DNA of 64,000 bases, taken from positions 10,134,653-10,198,652 of the forward strand of contig NC_067131.1 of assembly GCF_021347895.1 (NCBI RefSeq), given 5' to 3'. Within the stretch, counting starts at the first letter, position 1. Every line of letters starts with the position of its first letter. Origin of the DNA: Acanthochromis polyacanthus (lineage: Eukaryota > Chordata > Actinopteri > Pomacentridae). The translations under genes and the position numbers were made by a program. Under the pieces are notes generated by a model. That model ran no database searches and was not told where the DNA came from. It saw only the letters and a list, made by a program, of their open reading frames with translations. Positions 25,601 through 40,054 of this stretch are shown one piece after another.

Positions 25601-26933
25601 TTTAATTACCGGATGCTGGAGGTTCTTAGATTGATATTAAATAGGGAGCAACTTTGTTTAACAAAGTTTATTTTAATTAAAAGTTTCTATGTTAAGCAAG
25701 ATTTTTTGTCATGTGAAATTTTTTACGGTCAAGGGAACCTTTTTTTAAAGGAGATAAATAATCTTGATTGTATTTATAGAAGTGAGTTGTTTGTCTGAAG
25801 ATGCTTGAGTGGCTTAGAAAAAGAGGAAGCTCTTACCCTAAATGTGGTACAAAAATAGGGAAGTAAAACTTTGACTGAAATTAATGATTATATATAGAGT
25901 GTGTATGCAGAGGAGGCAAAATTCTATAAATTTAATGAATCCAGAAATTTTTCTCACCTGACTGCTCCAAAAGCTTGTTCAGTGTCAGGTTTTTGGGTGT
26001 TTATTTTCTGCTGTTGATTGTTTTGAGTAATTCAAATGTAATTTTGACATTACTCAGAAAATCAGGTCTAACCAGAGTAAACATGTTCAATGAACTCAGG
26101 AGTGTGATATGGGAGGTGCCAGTGAGGCTGGTAACATCTGATTCCTCATGCAATCAAAATGCTGAGCAGACGCACCTTGTGACAAGCCACATGCATACAT
26201 TATAGCAGAATATTAAAGAGAACTGAAGTTTTTTTTCCCACCAAAAGAAAAGAATATAACCTGACCCCTCATAAAATTTGAGCACATTCTCATTATCCTC
26301 CTCTCCTTCAATAGAATAAGCTGTGTAAGTAGTTTTTTAAAATTTTGTTTCCATTTAAGATTTAATTCTCACGTGACATCTGACATCATGCATTTGAATA
26401 AGATTACCTGGAGGTGTAGTTAATTTTCTTGAATTAGTTAAAAGTGTAAATTCATATACATGTATTTATAATTCTGCAGATAATGTGTTAAAGTGGCCAA
26501 GATGTTGAAAGACAAAACATAGCAGAATAACCCATATCAAAAGGCAATTTTATGGTTGAAATACAAACTTCCATTATATTGCATTGTAAATATGAAGCCT
26601 AACTTTTTTAATACTTTCCTGTTTTTAACAGCTGGATGAGCAACGGAATGAGGTGCTTGGATTTTGATAGAATATTCAGTGGGAGTTGGAGATCCCATTT
26701 CATTTTTTTATCTGCTATAATCTGTTGTCAGTAGTTTGTTAAGAAGAGCATCATTTATTTGAAGTACAATCTGGTAGATTTGTGGTCGATAGTCAAAATA
26801 ATTTCTAATGTAAGGTAAATAAAGGGGTGATTAGAGAATGGAAATGTGCATTTTGCCAGGAGTGATGGTTGCTGTCACTTCATTTAAAATGTGCCCTCTA
26901 TGAAATTTTGTGTCTTGACAGCTTGCCAGCTAG
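22611..26933 (+). other. Upstream ORF in gpam 5' leader (12 codons across intron 1)
   Basis: ATG at 22611 begins MSQRNSIFK, followed by the donor GGTAAGTG after 22637. If spliced to the acceptor before 26922, the frame continues LAS and stops at TAG (26931-26933), 41 bases before the gpam start. This would be a complete short uORF spanning an intron. It depends on the exon 1 to exon 2 join being as drawn. Confidence 0.45.
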
Positions 26934-26974
26934 TGGTGTGTGATCTGGAGGGAGAGGAAAGGACAGCAGAGACA

Positions 26975-29900
26975 ATGGAGCTCTCCGATGGCTTGTTGCT
27001 GCAGGTCAACAATGGAGAGCAGTGGTGTAACCGGTGGAAACATCCCAACGAGGACTCGGTAAGTCGCAGACCTTAATCAATCTTCGGCAACATCCTACAG
27101 GATCAGGGCTACATGTCTTGTCAGATTCAAAGCGATGCATCTCGTCTTAGCTGACATATATTCAAAGCACAGGTTCTTTGACACGTTTGATGCTTTTTCT
27201 TAGACCCTAATTGATATTTGTGTTTGCATGTGTTTCAAGGACCGCAGCACCAGCCCTTCAGTCCTCCGCTGTGTGACCAGCACGTGGAAGGAAGGTCTGC
27301 TGAATAGAAAGAGGCCCTTTGTGGGACGTTGCTGTCATTCCTGTACACCACAGAGCTGGGTAAAGTTACACTACAGTTAACTCTTAACTTGAGTAGTAGT
27401 CAGCACACGAGTATCATGTGTTCTAATGTAAAAGTTCACAAACAAAAGCAAATATGCAGCATACACTCAGGCAAAATATATGTATTCTGACTTTTTGAAG
27501 ACACAAAAAATCCACTTAAGTACAATTTACCAGGAAAATGTGTTGAATATGAATCAACCTCAACATTTTCTCTTTATCCAATTATAATTTGATGCTATGA
27601 TTTGATAATTAAATAATAGTGATACCTCATTTCGGGATATCTACTCAATTTGCAGAAGCTTTGTCGTTCTCATAATATTTATGTGAGAAGGGTGAAAAAC
27701 ATACATGGAATTTCTATTAAAAATGCTACTAACACTGACTTTTGTTGCAGGAGAGACTGTTCAATCCCAGTATTCCATCTCTGGGACTGCGCAACGTCAT
27801 CTACATCAATGAGACGCATACGAGGTAAGCAAAGGAAAATCTATCACCTCTCTACCACAGCGTTTCCTCTGAACAGTCCATTGGCCTGGCAACAGGAATA
27901 TTATATGTAGTATTCAACCTTTGCACTTAAATGTTGAGATGGAAGATTTCCATGTTTTGTATTTGTCAACGATGACCCTTCCAGCATGCAAACTCCTCTT
28001 GTGTAGCACAATCAGTAGAGTTCAGGCAGGTACTAGCCTTCTGAACCTGTGTATAATAAATGACTTTAAGTCAAGAGGACTGATCTGTGAAACAGTGGAA
28101 AGACAGATGAATAATTTAAAGTGTTTGTCAGTGGACACCGGACACATGCATCCAGTGACTGACCTTAGCAGGCAAAAGAAGAAGACAACATATAATACCT
28201 CAACCCAAAACAATGTAAACACAGGTTTGGTGTAAATCCACATGGTGTGATTTTCCAAGGTAATCCTTTGACTGTCACTACATGGGAAAAACAGAAACCA
28301 GTTTAGATAGTTTTATTCAGAATTAGCATGAACACAGAGATGGACTGTAAGTTAATATTGTTAGTTCTGAGCTAACACTGTCAGAACTGTGTTATGTGTA
28401 AGCTCAGCAAAGTGGAATAAAACTGGCATTTGGACAGCAGTTGCCTTTATTAAGAATACTATGTGTAATGGATATGTCAGACTGAGCTGCTCTCTGGTTC
28501 TTGAAGGTGTGTGAAAACACAAGAAAACTGTGGAAGTCTGATGGACTTTTAAATGAATAGTTAAACCATACCTTTTATTCTGTGTGTTTTTGTGCAAATT
28601 CTATACAAAATGTTATTCTTTTCTTAAGTGTAGCCATGTGTACATTCTATTTGAGAACATGTTTTCTTATTTACATGTTGCACTTATATGTGGGCATCTA
28701 TGTGTTCTCCTGCAGACAGCGAGGCTGGTTGGCACGCAGGCTGAGTTATGTGCTGTTTGTCATGGAGAGAGATGTCCACAAGGACATGTTCACCAGAAAC
28801 GTGGTGGATAATGTGCTCAACAATAGCAGGTAGGAGTCCACGTAATGTGAGACATCAGAAGGAACCGTTACCCATTACAAAGACTTATGTGATGCCCTTC
28901 TGGGAGTAGAAACCCAAATCGGGGCAATATCACTGTTATTTAACCATACAGGAACTAAAAGCATTTATGTAATTGGACTGGGATAAGGAATAAGTAAAAT
29001 TTCACTAGAGAAAATAACATGTTGGGAATGATAGTGTCTGTAGGCTCAAAGACAGCCTTATGTTTGTGCTCTGCTTCTGTTGATTGCAGGGTGGAGACTG
29101 CTATTGTGAAGGTAGCCACAGAGTTGGATGCTGCAGCCAGCCAGTCTGGCCAGGAGCACAAAGCTGTCAGTAAAGTGAAGCAGAAAGCCAGGGCCTTCCT
29201 CCAAGAGATGGTGGCCAACATTTCACCAGCCTTTATCAGGTATTGACATTGTTGGTTTATAGGAATATCAGGAGAAATGTATTCATCCCCGAAGAAAAAT
29301 TGTTGTGTGACATTTCATGAATGTTGAAGTCGTAAAATTATGCAAGAATACCAGAAAGAATTGGGGTGGAGACTCTGGAGTCTGGCGGTATCAGATTGGA
29401 CGATGTCACATGCAGTGGCCAGGTTGGAAGAGAGGGATGTAAACAACAGCCATGTGGGCATGTAAAAACTCCTCGGGCATGTAGTGTGGGTGTAGCCTCG
29501 CAGTTAACAGTTCAATATGGGGGCTGCAGATCCATTCCTTTACAGTAATGTGACCATTTTATGTTACTCAAAGCAGCCAACCCCCTGCCTTTGTCCCTGC
29601 CACTTTCAGATGTATTCTTGTCTGCTCTAGCCAACTGAAATCTGTCAATAGTAATGACTGAATGTCAAGTAATTCCTACAGTCATGTCTTTGTGCAACAC
29701 ATATCAGTAGACTCACAGTCCAATTGATTCTTCACTAGGGCTGTTAGCTCACCTCTCTTGTGATCATGTAATCTCACTTTGCCCTTTGTGACAGAATAGA
29801 GATACAGCTTCTACGTACTCTTCTCCATCACTCTCTGTTGTCTGGACTGAGCTCTTTTCAGTCAATTCTTCATCCCTCCTCTACATCCTCTGCGAGTCCT

Positions 29901-32900
29901 CCTCACATTTCTGCTGTGATGTCAGTTGTTGTTGTTCTGGTCGCCATGCTAGCCAGCTGGTTTCAGCACAAGCAGCTGGTCCCTGGTGTAAACAATGTGA
30001 GCATGGAGTTGCTGGGCAACAGCAGCACTGTTAAATGAATGAGGCAATAACATGAAAAAAATAAACAGCAAACAAACAGCATGTCTAGAGATAACACAGC
30101 TCAAGAAGTCACCAGACTGTAGTATCTTATCTCAGCCTACTAGGGAAAGCTTCAGAGAACACCCACCATTAAACTGCAGCAAAATTCCATTTACTGTAGA
30201 ATAGAAGATTAAATATGTGCTCTGGAGTAGAATCTACCTCTTTGTCTTTGTTCTCCATCTCCACTTTTCTTTTCGTTCAGGCTGACAGGGTGGGTGCTCC
30301 TGAGGCTATTTAATGGCTTCTTCTGGAGCATCCAGATCCACAAGGGTCAACTGGAAATGGTCAAGAAAGCTGCTACAGAGGTCAGCAGCAACTACACACT
30401 GGAGAAAAATGGATTCAAGTGTCAGAGCAAGAGCTGCTACACAAAATGTGCAAGATAGTCTTTTCCATGAATATTCTACATATATTTCTGACACCTAAAG
30501 TCACACCACATCACATTTTACAAACTGACACAATACAATACATGCACATAGTCTTACACACAGATTGCTATGTGACCATTAGCCACTTCTAACCAGCTAT
30601 TAGCAGAGCGGTTTTCAATATTGATCACTAGAGAGGCTTTAATGATTTAAATGTCTGTTAACTACAGATAAAGAAGTGCTGTGCTGCACATAGTTACTTG
30701 CAGATGATGTGGATGTAATGCACTGTCTGCTCTTTAATGTTGCCGATATGAGAAATGTGTTAAATATTCAGTGTAACAGAATAAATTAAAAGACTTGATT
30801 TTCTGCTCAGACAAATCCATTGTCATCTTTAAACTAATTTAAAGAAATTGTATGTTTGTATTAAAAATCATCGACTGTATGTCTTGTCTTTGCAGCAAAA
30901 TGTGCCCATGGTCTTCCTCCCTGTTCACAAATCTCACATCGACTACCTGCTCATCACTTTGATTCTGTTCTGTCATAACATCAAAGCCCCACACATCGCT
31001 GCTGGGAACAACCTAAGCATCCCCATCCTCAGGTAAACAGACCACGAGGCCTTGTGTGACGACTCACCTGGCAATCAGGTGTACTTCTGCTTTCTGTAAG
31101 TTAAAAGATCAGTTTGATATCCGAAGACAGGAAATTCCCTGGAAGTATATCAGAGAGACAGGAAAGCTGGACTGTTGATTGTGAATCTGTTTCACCTGAA
31201 TCTGCTTCAAGTAGTGTTTGATGTTGTATGACTATTTTAAATAGCTTTGACCACCTGCTGTCTTTCTTTCATGCAAGTTTTATCACGATGGATAAGTAAC
31301 TACAGTCTTCTACTATTTCAATACACTGAACTGTAAAACTTTCAAAATTCACACTAGATGCCTGAAAGCAGTTTTTGACTCACTTTTGTTTTGTGTATAG
31401 CTTTATATGTAAAGTCTACAGACAATCCAACCTAGATTCTAACTCAACAATGAATCATCTTTCCTTATGAGTGTTGATTCAAGCTGTGGCTAGATAAAGG
31501 ACAATACGTAATCTTGAGCTCATAGACAGCTGACAGCAGTAATCGATTATTAAATGTAACAAATGAGGACAATTTCTTAGGGGGCAGTGAAGTGACTCCT
31601 TTTAATCACAGGCACTCACTTATCCAGATCAGTGGCCTTTGGTACTTACTGGACGGTCAGAAATTAGAAAATGCATTTAGTGACCAGCAGTATGTTACAT
31701 GTTTGTGATAAGTAAACCTTTGTTGCCAATGCAGGTTTGGTATAGTAGCTGCATGATAAAACTTTCTTTGTTTTCAGCACCCTGATCCGTAAACTTGGAG
31801 GATTCTTCATACGCCGGAAAATGGAGGAGACTGGGAATGGAAAGAAAGACATTTTGTACAGATCACTTTTGCATGCAGTAAGTTGAAGTCTGCAGTAAGC
31901 AGACATTAAAAACTGGCTGTCTGCATGCTTTCTGCTCTGTGTGCTCTTTTCACTCTTGAGTGATGACGGAGTTAAAAGCCTTTGTTATATAATGTTGGCC
32001 CAGCTATTTTTTCCCTCTGTTCCTGCCTTTAATTTATAGTGAAGATTATGGCTGACTTTTACTCAGTATAGCATTTAATCTTATAAAGAAGTTCTTAAGA
32101 GGCCCCTGCAATCCTGTAGTGTTTGCTTTCAAACTAAGATGGTATTTGGCTCTTTTTCTTCACTGTAGTGAACTAGATTCTTTCAATTTTAGCATCGTGG
32201 GTAGTTTTATATATCAACTAACTTTTAATTCAGTTGGAACCATTGTTGGTAATTTCAGTTTAGGTTTTCAGCATTGCATAATTAGTAGATGTGCAGCCTT
32301 GTGGTTGTGTTCGTTTGTTGCTACAAATGGTCACAGCTTTGTCTTCTGTGACTGCTGGAGTCCAGGGCAAGTCAGGGTAAAGCTGTGAAGGTATAATAAT
32401 GTAAGTTAAGCACTATTTTTAAGGTTTTATGTTGACAATTTTAAAAGTAGTGTCGGTGTGAGCACCTATCATGGTTTCTTGGCCAGTCATTTAAACATTG
32501 ACACTTACAAAATACACTTAACCCCAATGCGTGTTTAATGTATCTATAGACTGCTTAAGAAATCTGAGAGGCTAAAATAATCTGAATCTTAAGCTTTTGT
32601 CAGCTTTAGTATTTGGGTACAAGCACATGAACCCTTTGAACTCCATTGAGTTCCTGAGGTTTTATTTGTTTTTGTTACATTTTTGCTCAATGTGGAATCA
32701 TTTTTCACTGCAACTTAAAATCCTGCCCATCTATAGAAGCAGAACAATTATGGCTAGAAGTAATGACAACTGAAAAGCTGTATAACAACAGGAAAATAGA
32801 AAAAACTAAAGTTGAATTTATTAGGTTATTCATTGTACAATAATAGAAAAATGTACATTTTTGTGTTGATTTCAGTTTGTTTTTTTTAAAGTGTCCGCTG

Positions 32901-35900
32901 GTGTTACTAATACTGGAGAAACGAATGGTGGTTCTTCATGCTATAGATAATTTACTTCGTACATTTTTAATTTGTTTCCCTCCTTGTCGCCTATCTGCGC
33001 TTTGTGACTCTTTGTGACTCTTTGTAAGCACAGCCTATAATTGAACCAAGTTCAGCTTTAACATCCCTGAACTTTAATGAGTAGCTCAAGGACCGTTGGA
33101 AAGTTTCAATTCTGACAAATCTTCTTGTCTTTACAGTTTCTTTCTCTAATAAATGAGGGTGAACAGTCTATTGTTCTCTGTAGGAGTACTGACATCAAGG
33201 ACTTCTAATGTGAATATTAATGCTTTGTCACCAAAAACTACTTGTAGCATCCCTCAACAACAACAACAGCACTGTAAATGAGCATTCTAAAAAAGAACAA
33301 GTTTACTCTGTGGATGTGATGAATTGTCAGAGTTGCAAATTACTGTTAGTTTGCACCTTTGGAAGGAGTTGTGAATAATGAAGGCAACACAACCCTGTGC
33401 ATTGTGCCTCTAAGATGAGTTTGCATTGTGTCTCCAAGATAAGAGTTATCAGCTAAAGACATGAGCAGCTGTTAGAGATGATGAGCTGCAGCTTTCCCCA
33501 TTGTGTCAACAATAATTTACTTCACATCCTGCCAAACAGTCTACACAAGCTTGCCACTGCTATTGTGGAAAGGGGCGCAAGTAATAGAATTTGGTAAAAG
33601 ATGAGATTTTAATCTGGCATGCCTGTGTCACTTACAGAAAGGTAATTAGCCAAACTCCTCCATAGACGGAAGTGCAAGCAATAAAAAAGCCATGTGCTGC
33701 TCTATCTCCAGTTGGTCACCTGCAAACTAAACCTGGCTGTCTGTCCTCTTCACAGCTCATTCTGTTTGCTACAGCCCGGTCTATTTCAGGACAAGCTTCT
33801 CTTCTCAAAAGTGCATAGCAGGAGACAGCTGTGTACACGCTGTACTCAGGAGGATATCATTACACAGCATGGCCACCTTAGCCTGTGACTAGTTCCCTGC
33901 ACTGTGTATCAGGGGTCAAACTGCTGCTCAACACCACACGCTTGTAACTGTTCTTCAGCCTGCATCCCACATTAGCTTTACTTGACTTCCGCCCTGTAAT
34001 TGATTCAATTTTCTGTTTTACAATATTGGAAATTTTCAGCAAATTAGATCTTCACCAAAAGTGTCCTGACCTTCACACACAGCGTCTGCTCATTTGTCTC
34101 ACTTCTGACACACAATGGCACCTTTTTTCATTCACCTTCGTCGCACCCTTCTCAGTTGAGCATTTCTATCTGTTTCATCAATCTTCTTCCAGTACACAGA
34201 GGAGCTGTTGCGGCAGCAGCAGTTTTTGGAGGTCTACCTGGAGGGCACCCGGTCACGCAGCGGTAAGCCGTCTCCAGCACGTGCAGGCATGCTGTCGATC
34301 GTGGTTGACACACTGTGCACCGGGTCCATTGCAGACGTGCTGGTGGTGCCAGTTGGCATCTCATACGACCGCATTATTGAGGGCAACTACAATAGCGAAC
34401 AGCTGGTAAGTCATTGGATGACTGTGTTGTTTGTATGAGCTTTTGCAACACAGGTGCTTTCTTTTGTCATGTAAAAGCGAAAAAGAATAGAGCATTATTT
34501 GGCTTTTCAATTTGTGACTTAATGAAGGGAGAAAATATTGTCAGACAAGAGTATTTTTGACACAGCAGTCTTTTGTTTTGAGATAAACACCTTGTGTTGT
34601 GTTGAGTCTAATCTGTTCAACTTCCTCTATCCTTTTAGGGAAAGCCCAAGAAGAATGAGAGTTTGTGGGGAATAGCATGTGGAGTGTTCAGGATGTTGAG
34701 AAAGAACTACGGTTGCGTCCGTGTTGATTTTAACCAGCCCTTCTCTCTAAAGGTGATTGATCACAGATCTATGTCAGTGTTTGCACAACTGGAACTACAG
34801 CAATAATGGTTGATCATTGACTGGTGTCGTGTTGAAGTATGTCTCTTGATTTTCACAAATTGAAAAGAATTAAAAAATTTCCATGTTCCAAAAAAAATGA
34901 AATGTATTCCAGTGAAATCATGCGCTATGCTTTCATCGACCAAAATCATTTGTGGCCAGCCCCAAATTACGTCTCTGTTTGTAATGAGCATTTTGTTTAT
35001 CAAATGTAGGAGTACATGGACAGCCAGAGAAACCGCCATATTCCACCGCCAGTGTCCCTGGAACATAACTTGATGCCCACCATCATTTCTGCACAGTAAG
35101 TGCAAACCCACATTCCCAGCTTTCAGTATCTCCTCACATACCCAGTACTTGTGCCCAGCACTTATGCACCAACCCGCATTACCACTTTCTTAAATGTTGC
35201 AGCCTTCATGCCTAAACTCGATTTCTCTTGTTTTTTTGGGTCTGTTGTTTGACATCTGAGAGCAACTCTTTGAGTTAGCACTGCCAGGGGTCACTTGAGT
35301 TCAAAGCTGTCCCTTCATAATAAAACTGATACTGTCAGACAGCACTTTCATAAGGACAGCTGCAGTCTATCCCAGCTGGTCTGGAGTCACAAGTTCAAGA
35401 TTTGTGCCGACAAAGGGGATTCAAGCCAACTTCAGTCCTTTAGCATACAGACTGCACTGAATATTATTTCAACACCCACATGCCGTTTACTAGCATGTCA
35501 TGTCTTGATAATGGCGTGATTTGCTGAGACATGTAATGATTACACTTTAAGCCTGGAGATAAAAGAAAAGAGTAAAAGTACAAAAACTAACTCGGGGTCA
35601 AGATAAATTTCTGATAGCATTGAGTAGGATATTAACTTAAGCTCACATTTATTCCACACTAATGGCAGGTTATTTGCAGCATAAAGCCGTGACACAAAAA
35701 CGTAGCACACAGGGAAGGCTTTAGCACTTTTTTTTCTTATCTGGTATTATTAGCTATTAACTATCTTGTAATAAGTGTGTCCATTTTACATCATGCTTTT
35801 CAGTATCTTGTGTTATTTTGCATAGATTCAGGTCTCCTTTGAAAATGGGATCTTAATCTCAATGGAACATACATTTATAAATAAACTGCATACATACATA

Positions 35901-38900
35901 TACAGTTTATTTTCAATCCTTGTTGATTCCTGCTGTCTTAAAATATGCAAACCATTTATGTCATAACAAAACACACATGTTGGGTTGTTCTTCCAGGCCT
36001 GATGCTCAGCTGTTCGAGGGGCAGGAGGAGGAGCAGATGAACAGAGAGTTGCCCGATGACATGTTCAGACGGCAACTTATCAACAACCTGGCCAAGCACG
36101 TCCTCTTCAGTAAGAGATTCACAACCCCACAGTCAGACAGTGGATTTATTACAGCCTATCTATAGCACTGTTGGAGCCTCACCAGGATTGTTCCATGAAC
36201 TTCAAAGTCATAATGCATTTAATATTTTTAGTTTGTAGTACAGATAGACATCAACTAAGATGGATCATTATCACACCACTCAAAGTCTTCCAACCCAAAT
36301 GCCACATTCAGCTATATGTAATATGAGACTATTTACTCATTCACATCTCATTTACTAAAAATATCAGACCATGTGTTGTTTGATCTTTATGCACTAGAGT
36401 CTCCTTTTCATCCTGTGTTAAAGGTGCACCTGCTTGCCAAAGGAGCACTCATGAAATGCTATCCATCATGCTAATTGAAATCCAACACAGCGCAGCATCA
36501 GTCCATCCGCTCCACATCACTCAGGGTGTTTTGCCCCAGGGTAGCACTACAGAAACCGGTTCTCCCCAGCTCATTCAGCTGCATTCTCCTACACTGGCCT
36601 TTTTTTTTTTTTTTTTTTTTTTTTTACCTCCAGCCAATCACAGAGCCTCCAGCTGGATGGCATGTTGTTTTTAGCCAATAGGGAGAAGGGGAGGATAGAA
36701 ACACAGAATGCAGTACCAGTTTTAGTGTTCACAAATGCTTTACACCTCTAGGCTTGAACTATGCTGGAGATGACCTCTAGTAACCTTTGTCGTCCGACAC
36801 ACACATATTATTTTGTTAGACTAATGTGTTATAAGCAGGATAACTTTTAACTCTACTTTTGCAGAAAGGGAAAAACAATTAATTGTATATAACTAAAAGG
36901 GTATGCGATATATATTTTAAAAAAATTTTCTCGGTCAAGGCAGACAGCCAAGTGCTTGCTTAACGATTAAACTGAATCAAATGTAACCTATTTTTAAGCC
37001 AGCAAGCTGCCAAGTGTGATGAAAGTTGTTGAATTTAATGTGCTTTTACTACAGCTTATTGTTAGTCCTGAATTGCCATCATAACTTCTTCTTCTTAATG
37101 TGTTTCGCAACATTTCTGTTACTGTCGTGAAGATATATAATGAATTATATATGCTGCCATTTTCAAAGTTGCAGAGGTGTTCATCTTAAATTGAGGTTTT
37201 AGAAACATCTCTGCTTTAATAATTGTATCTTTTCGTTGTGTGTTGCTCATTTTGTCATGTTTGTGTCTCCACAGCGGCTAATAAGTCGTCAGCCATCATG
37301 TCGACGCACATCGTGGCCTGTTTGCTGCTGTACAGACACAGACAGGTGAGTCTGGCTTCGAGTGTTTTTTTCCCCTGTTGTACAGTTCTCTATTTTTCTT
37401 TATCTCTTCCTAAACTTTCTACACCTGCTCCAGCTTTGTCTCATCTTTTTTTCTTGTCATTCTGCAGCTTACACATTTATTTATTCTCTTAAATGCCATA
37501 TATAGATATCTCTCTGTTAGAGATCTTGGTCTTCTGTATCCTCTCTCACCATCTCTGTTCCTTAAAGGTGTGCCTCTGCCCTCTGCAGGCAAACTGATGT
37601 AAATGGGTGAGAGTAGAAAACCAGTCAAGAAATTGTCTCTCCTCGTAAATTGTTCCATGCAGCACATAACAGCGTTAAAGCTGATTGTATCATTTTTTGA
37701 CTTTACTGAAATTTTCTTTGATTAGGAATTAGTTTATTGAGTTGCTGATTTCTGAGCTTGTTTGTTTTTTGTTTTGTTTTTTTATCCACTTTGCTTCAGG
37801 GGGTGGTGCTGTCCAAGCTAGTGGAAGACTTCTTCAACATGAAGGAGGAGATCCTGTCCAGGGACTTCGACTTGGGCTTTTCGGGGAATTCTGAAGATGT
37901 GGTCATGCGAGCCCTCCACCTCCTGGGAAACTGTGTCAATGTGACCAGCAGTGCTAATCGCAATGGAGAATTTACTGTCGCACCCAGCCAGACCGTACAG
38001 GCGCTTTTTGAGCTCAACTTCTACAGCAACGGCCTTTTCCACGTCTTCATTTCAGATGCAATCATTGGTAAGTTAATCTAACAGTTGGATGGTTGTATCA
38101 CATATTTTTGGTCATGTAGGTGCATTAGTCAAACATTCCTCTCCTAAGTTTCATAAAGTACTATAAAGTTGAACATTATTATTTTAAAAAATAAGTTGTT
38201 TATTGAATATTTTAGATCATCATTCATGGCTATGTTCTTGTAATAGGTTGTGGATAAATTTTACTGTTGAAAATGGGTTAAACTGTTCTAAACTTTGAGT
38301 TTTTTTCCACTATTCATATCTTTTGTCTTTTTTTTTTTCCAGCTTGTAGCATCCTGTCACTGCAGCGCGAGCTCGTCATGGAATCTGAATCTGATCAGCA
38401 GTCCGATGGTCTCAGTAGTCTCCTTCTTAGTCAGGAAAGACTGATCCGCAAGGCTGCCAGTCTCTCCCACTTCCTCATCAATGAGGTGGCTGTTGCACCA
38501 GTAAGTTCTGCATATTGTCACCATCCTTCCAGACGTTTTACGGTACAAAATGAGTCTAGCAAGTAATAAGAGGGACTTTATGGAAGCACTGCTCATGGTA
38601 TTACATGCTATTTCCTTCTGAAGTACAATATGAAAGGCTTTTAAAAGAAAATAAAAACATTGACCAACCCATGTAAATATTAGATTTACAGATCACAGAT
38701 TTATTTCCGTGATTTTTTTTTTTCCTCACCCCCTCTCTGTCCCATAGCCCTGTCAGACTATCTACCAGGTTTTCCACGACGCAGTGACCCGGTTGATCCA
38801 GTATGGTATTCTGTATGTGGCAGAGGTGAGTTTACACACACAAACTCAGCTGCTGGTGGAGAAGAATGACAGGCGATGATGACTAATGGAGCAATTTGAG

Positions 38901-40054
38901 TCATGTTCAGCATCTTATAATGTGCTGTTAATTATAATCACTTATCAGCAGTGGGATTTTCCAAGGGCCCAGTTGATCTGATTTATGTATGTGTGCGTGT
39001 GTCAGGAGGACCAGGAGGAACTGAGCCCGAGTCCTACTGAGGAAACTTGGCCCAAAAAGTTCTCTGAGCCTCTTTCCTGGAGAAGTGATGAAGAGGACGA
39101 GGACAGTGACTTTGGAGAGGAGCAGAGGGATCGCTATCTAAAGGTCTGGTTTAACAATATTTATCCAAACAGACTAATCTGGACTCTATAGTAGATAAAA
39201 CATTTCACTCTCCAACTACACTCACTTTCTCCTCTTTTTTTGTTTGCTTGTTTTTGTTGCCGATCAGGTGAGCGTTTCTGCAGAGCACCAGGAGTTCTTT
39301 GTCTTTCTTCAGCGACTGCTCAGCCCGGTGCTGGAGGCCTACAGCGGCGCCGCAATCTTCGTCCACAGTCTGAGTCAACCAACGGCTGAGTCCGACTACA
39401 CACAGAAGCTTTTCAGATACCTGCTCACTCGCACAGAGAGAGGAGTGGCTGCTTATGGTAACACTGCAATGTTTCCACACATACTATACAAATAAACTGT
39501 ATTTTAAAATTCATCATACAGGCTTAGTTTCAATCGGAATCGGAATAAGGAAGTCAAGGGTACAGTTGGGTGTTATTATTTTGAGAATATAAAAAAAGCT
39601 TTATTGATTTAAACAGGTACCGTGAGGTAATCTTATATTTATGAATCTATTAACTACTAAAGACTTTTGTACATATAATACTGTCTGTGATTCATTTAGA
39701 TTATTTGACTATCTTATAATCTTCTTCTCTCCTTTTTCAGGTGAAAGTGCGACTCATTACCTGGTTAAGAACACAGTGAGGACATTCAAAGAGCTCGGGG
39801 TGAGTGTGTATTAAATTTAAATTGTGGCCTAAGTGTATTTAAACTAAGTTCCTCATGACATCTGTAAGGTTTGAGTGGTCTGCAGAGTACCCCAGCTGGA
39901 GTCAAAATGTTCCCTCTGTGTTGTGATTATTCTCTAGGTCCTAAAGGAGAGAAGAGAGAACAAGGTGACCACTCTGGAGCTAAGCAGCACCTTTCTACCT
40001 CAGGCCAATCGGAATAAACTCCTGCAGTACATCTTGGGTTTCACCCTGCTGTGA
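26975..40054 (+). CDS. gpam: Glycerol-3-phosphate acyltransferase 1, mitochondrial (GPAT1)
   Basis: Outer mitochondrial membrane enzyme that acylates glycerol-3-phosphate with acyl-CoA, the first step of glycerolipid synthesis. Twenty coding exons: 26975-27058, 27240-27359, 27751-27824, 28716-28829, 29090-29239, 30281-30380, 30896-31032, 31778-31877, 34193-34405, 34639-34752, 35010-35095, 35997-36109, 37275-37345, 37800-38067, 38343-38500, 38748-38825, 39006-39143, 39268-39457, 39741-39799 and 39938-40054. They sum to 2484 nt, 827 aa (human 828), with all frames continuous. Catalytic block I is H225-KSHI-D230; GGFFIRR is at 267-273; EGTRSRSGK at 310-318; VPVGISYDR at 345-353. Other family blocks include KRPFVGRCCHSCTPQSW, FDLGFSGNSEDVVM, SWRSDEEDEDSDFGEEQRD and a C-terminus ending YILGFTLL. 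The start ATG has a strong context (A at -3, G at +4) and gives the fish-type N-terminus MELSDGLLLQVNNG. A 5' untranslated exon ends at 22637. No damage seen. Confidence 0.97.
36600..36625. repeat. Poly-T run of 26 in a gpam intron
   Basis: Uninterrupted T tract in the intron before the exon at 37275. It could be the tail of a retroposed sequence in antisense, but no body was recognised. Confidence 0.9.

Noticed and set aside
26632..26660. Possible tiny exon after ttttaacag reading CTGGATGAGCAACGG
   Set aside because: No good donor follows and gpam exon 1 joins exon 2 without it.
34152..34364. Minus-strand frames overlapping gpam exons
   Set aside because: Shadows of the plus-strand acyltransferase exon at 34193-34405; the same applies to 37796-38042 and 39205-39480.
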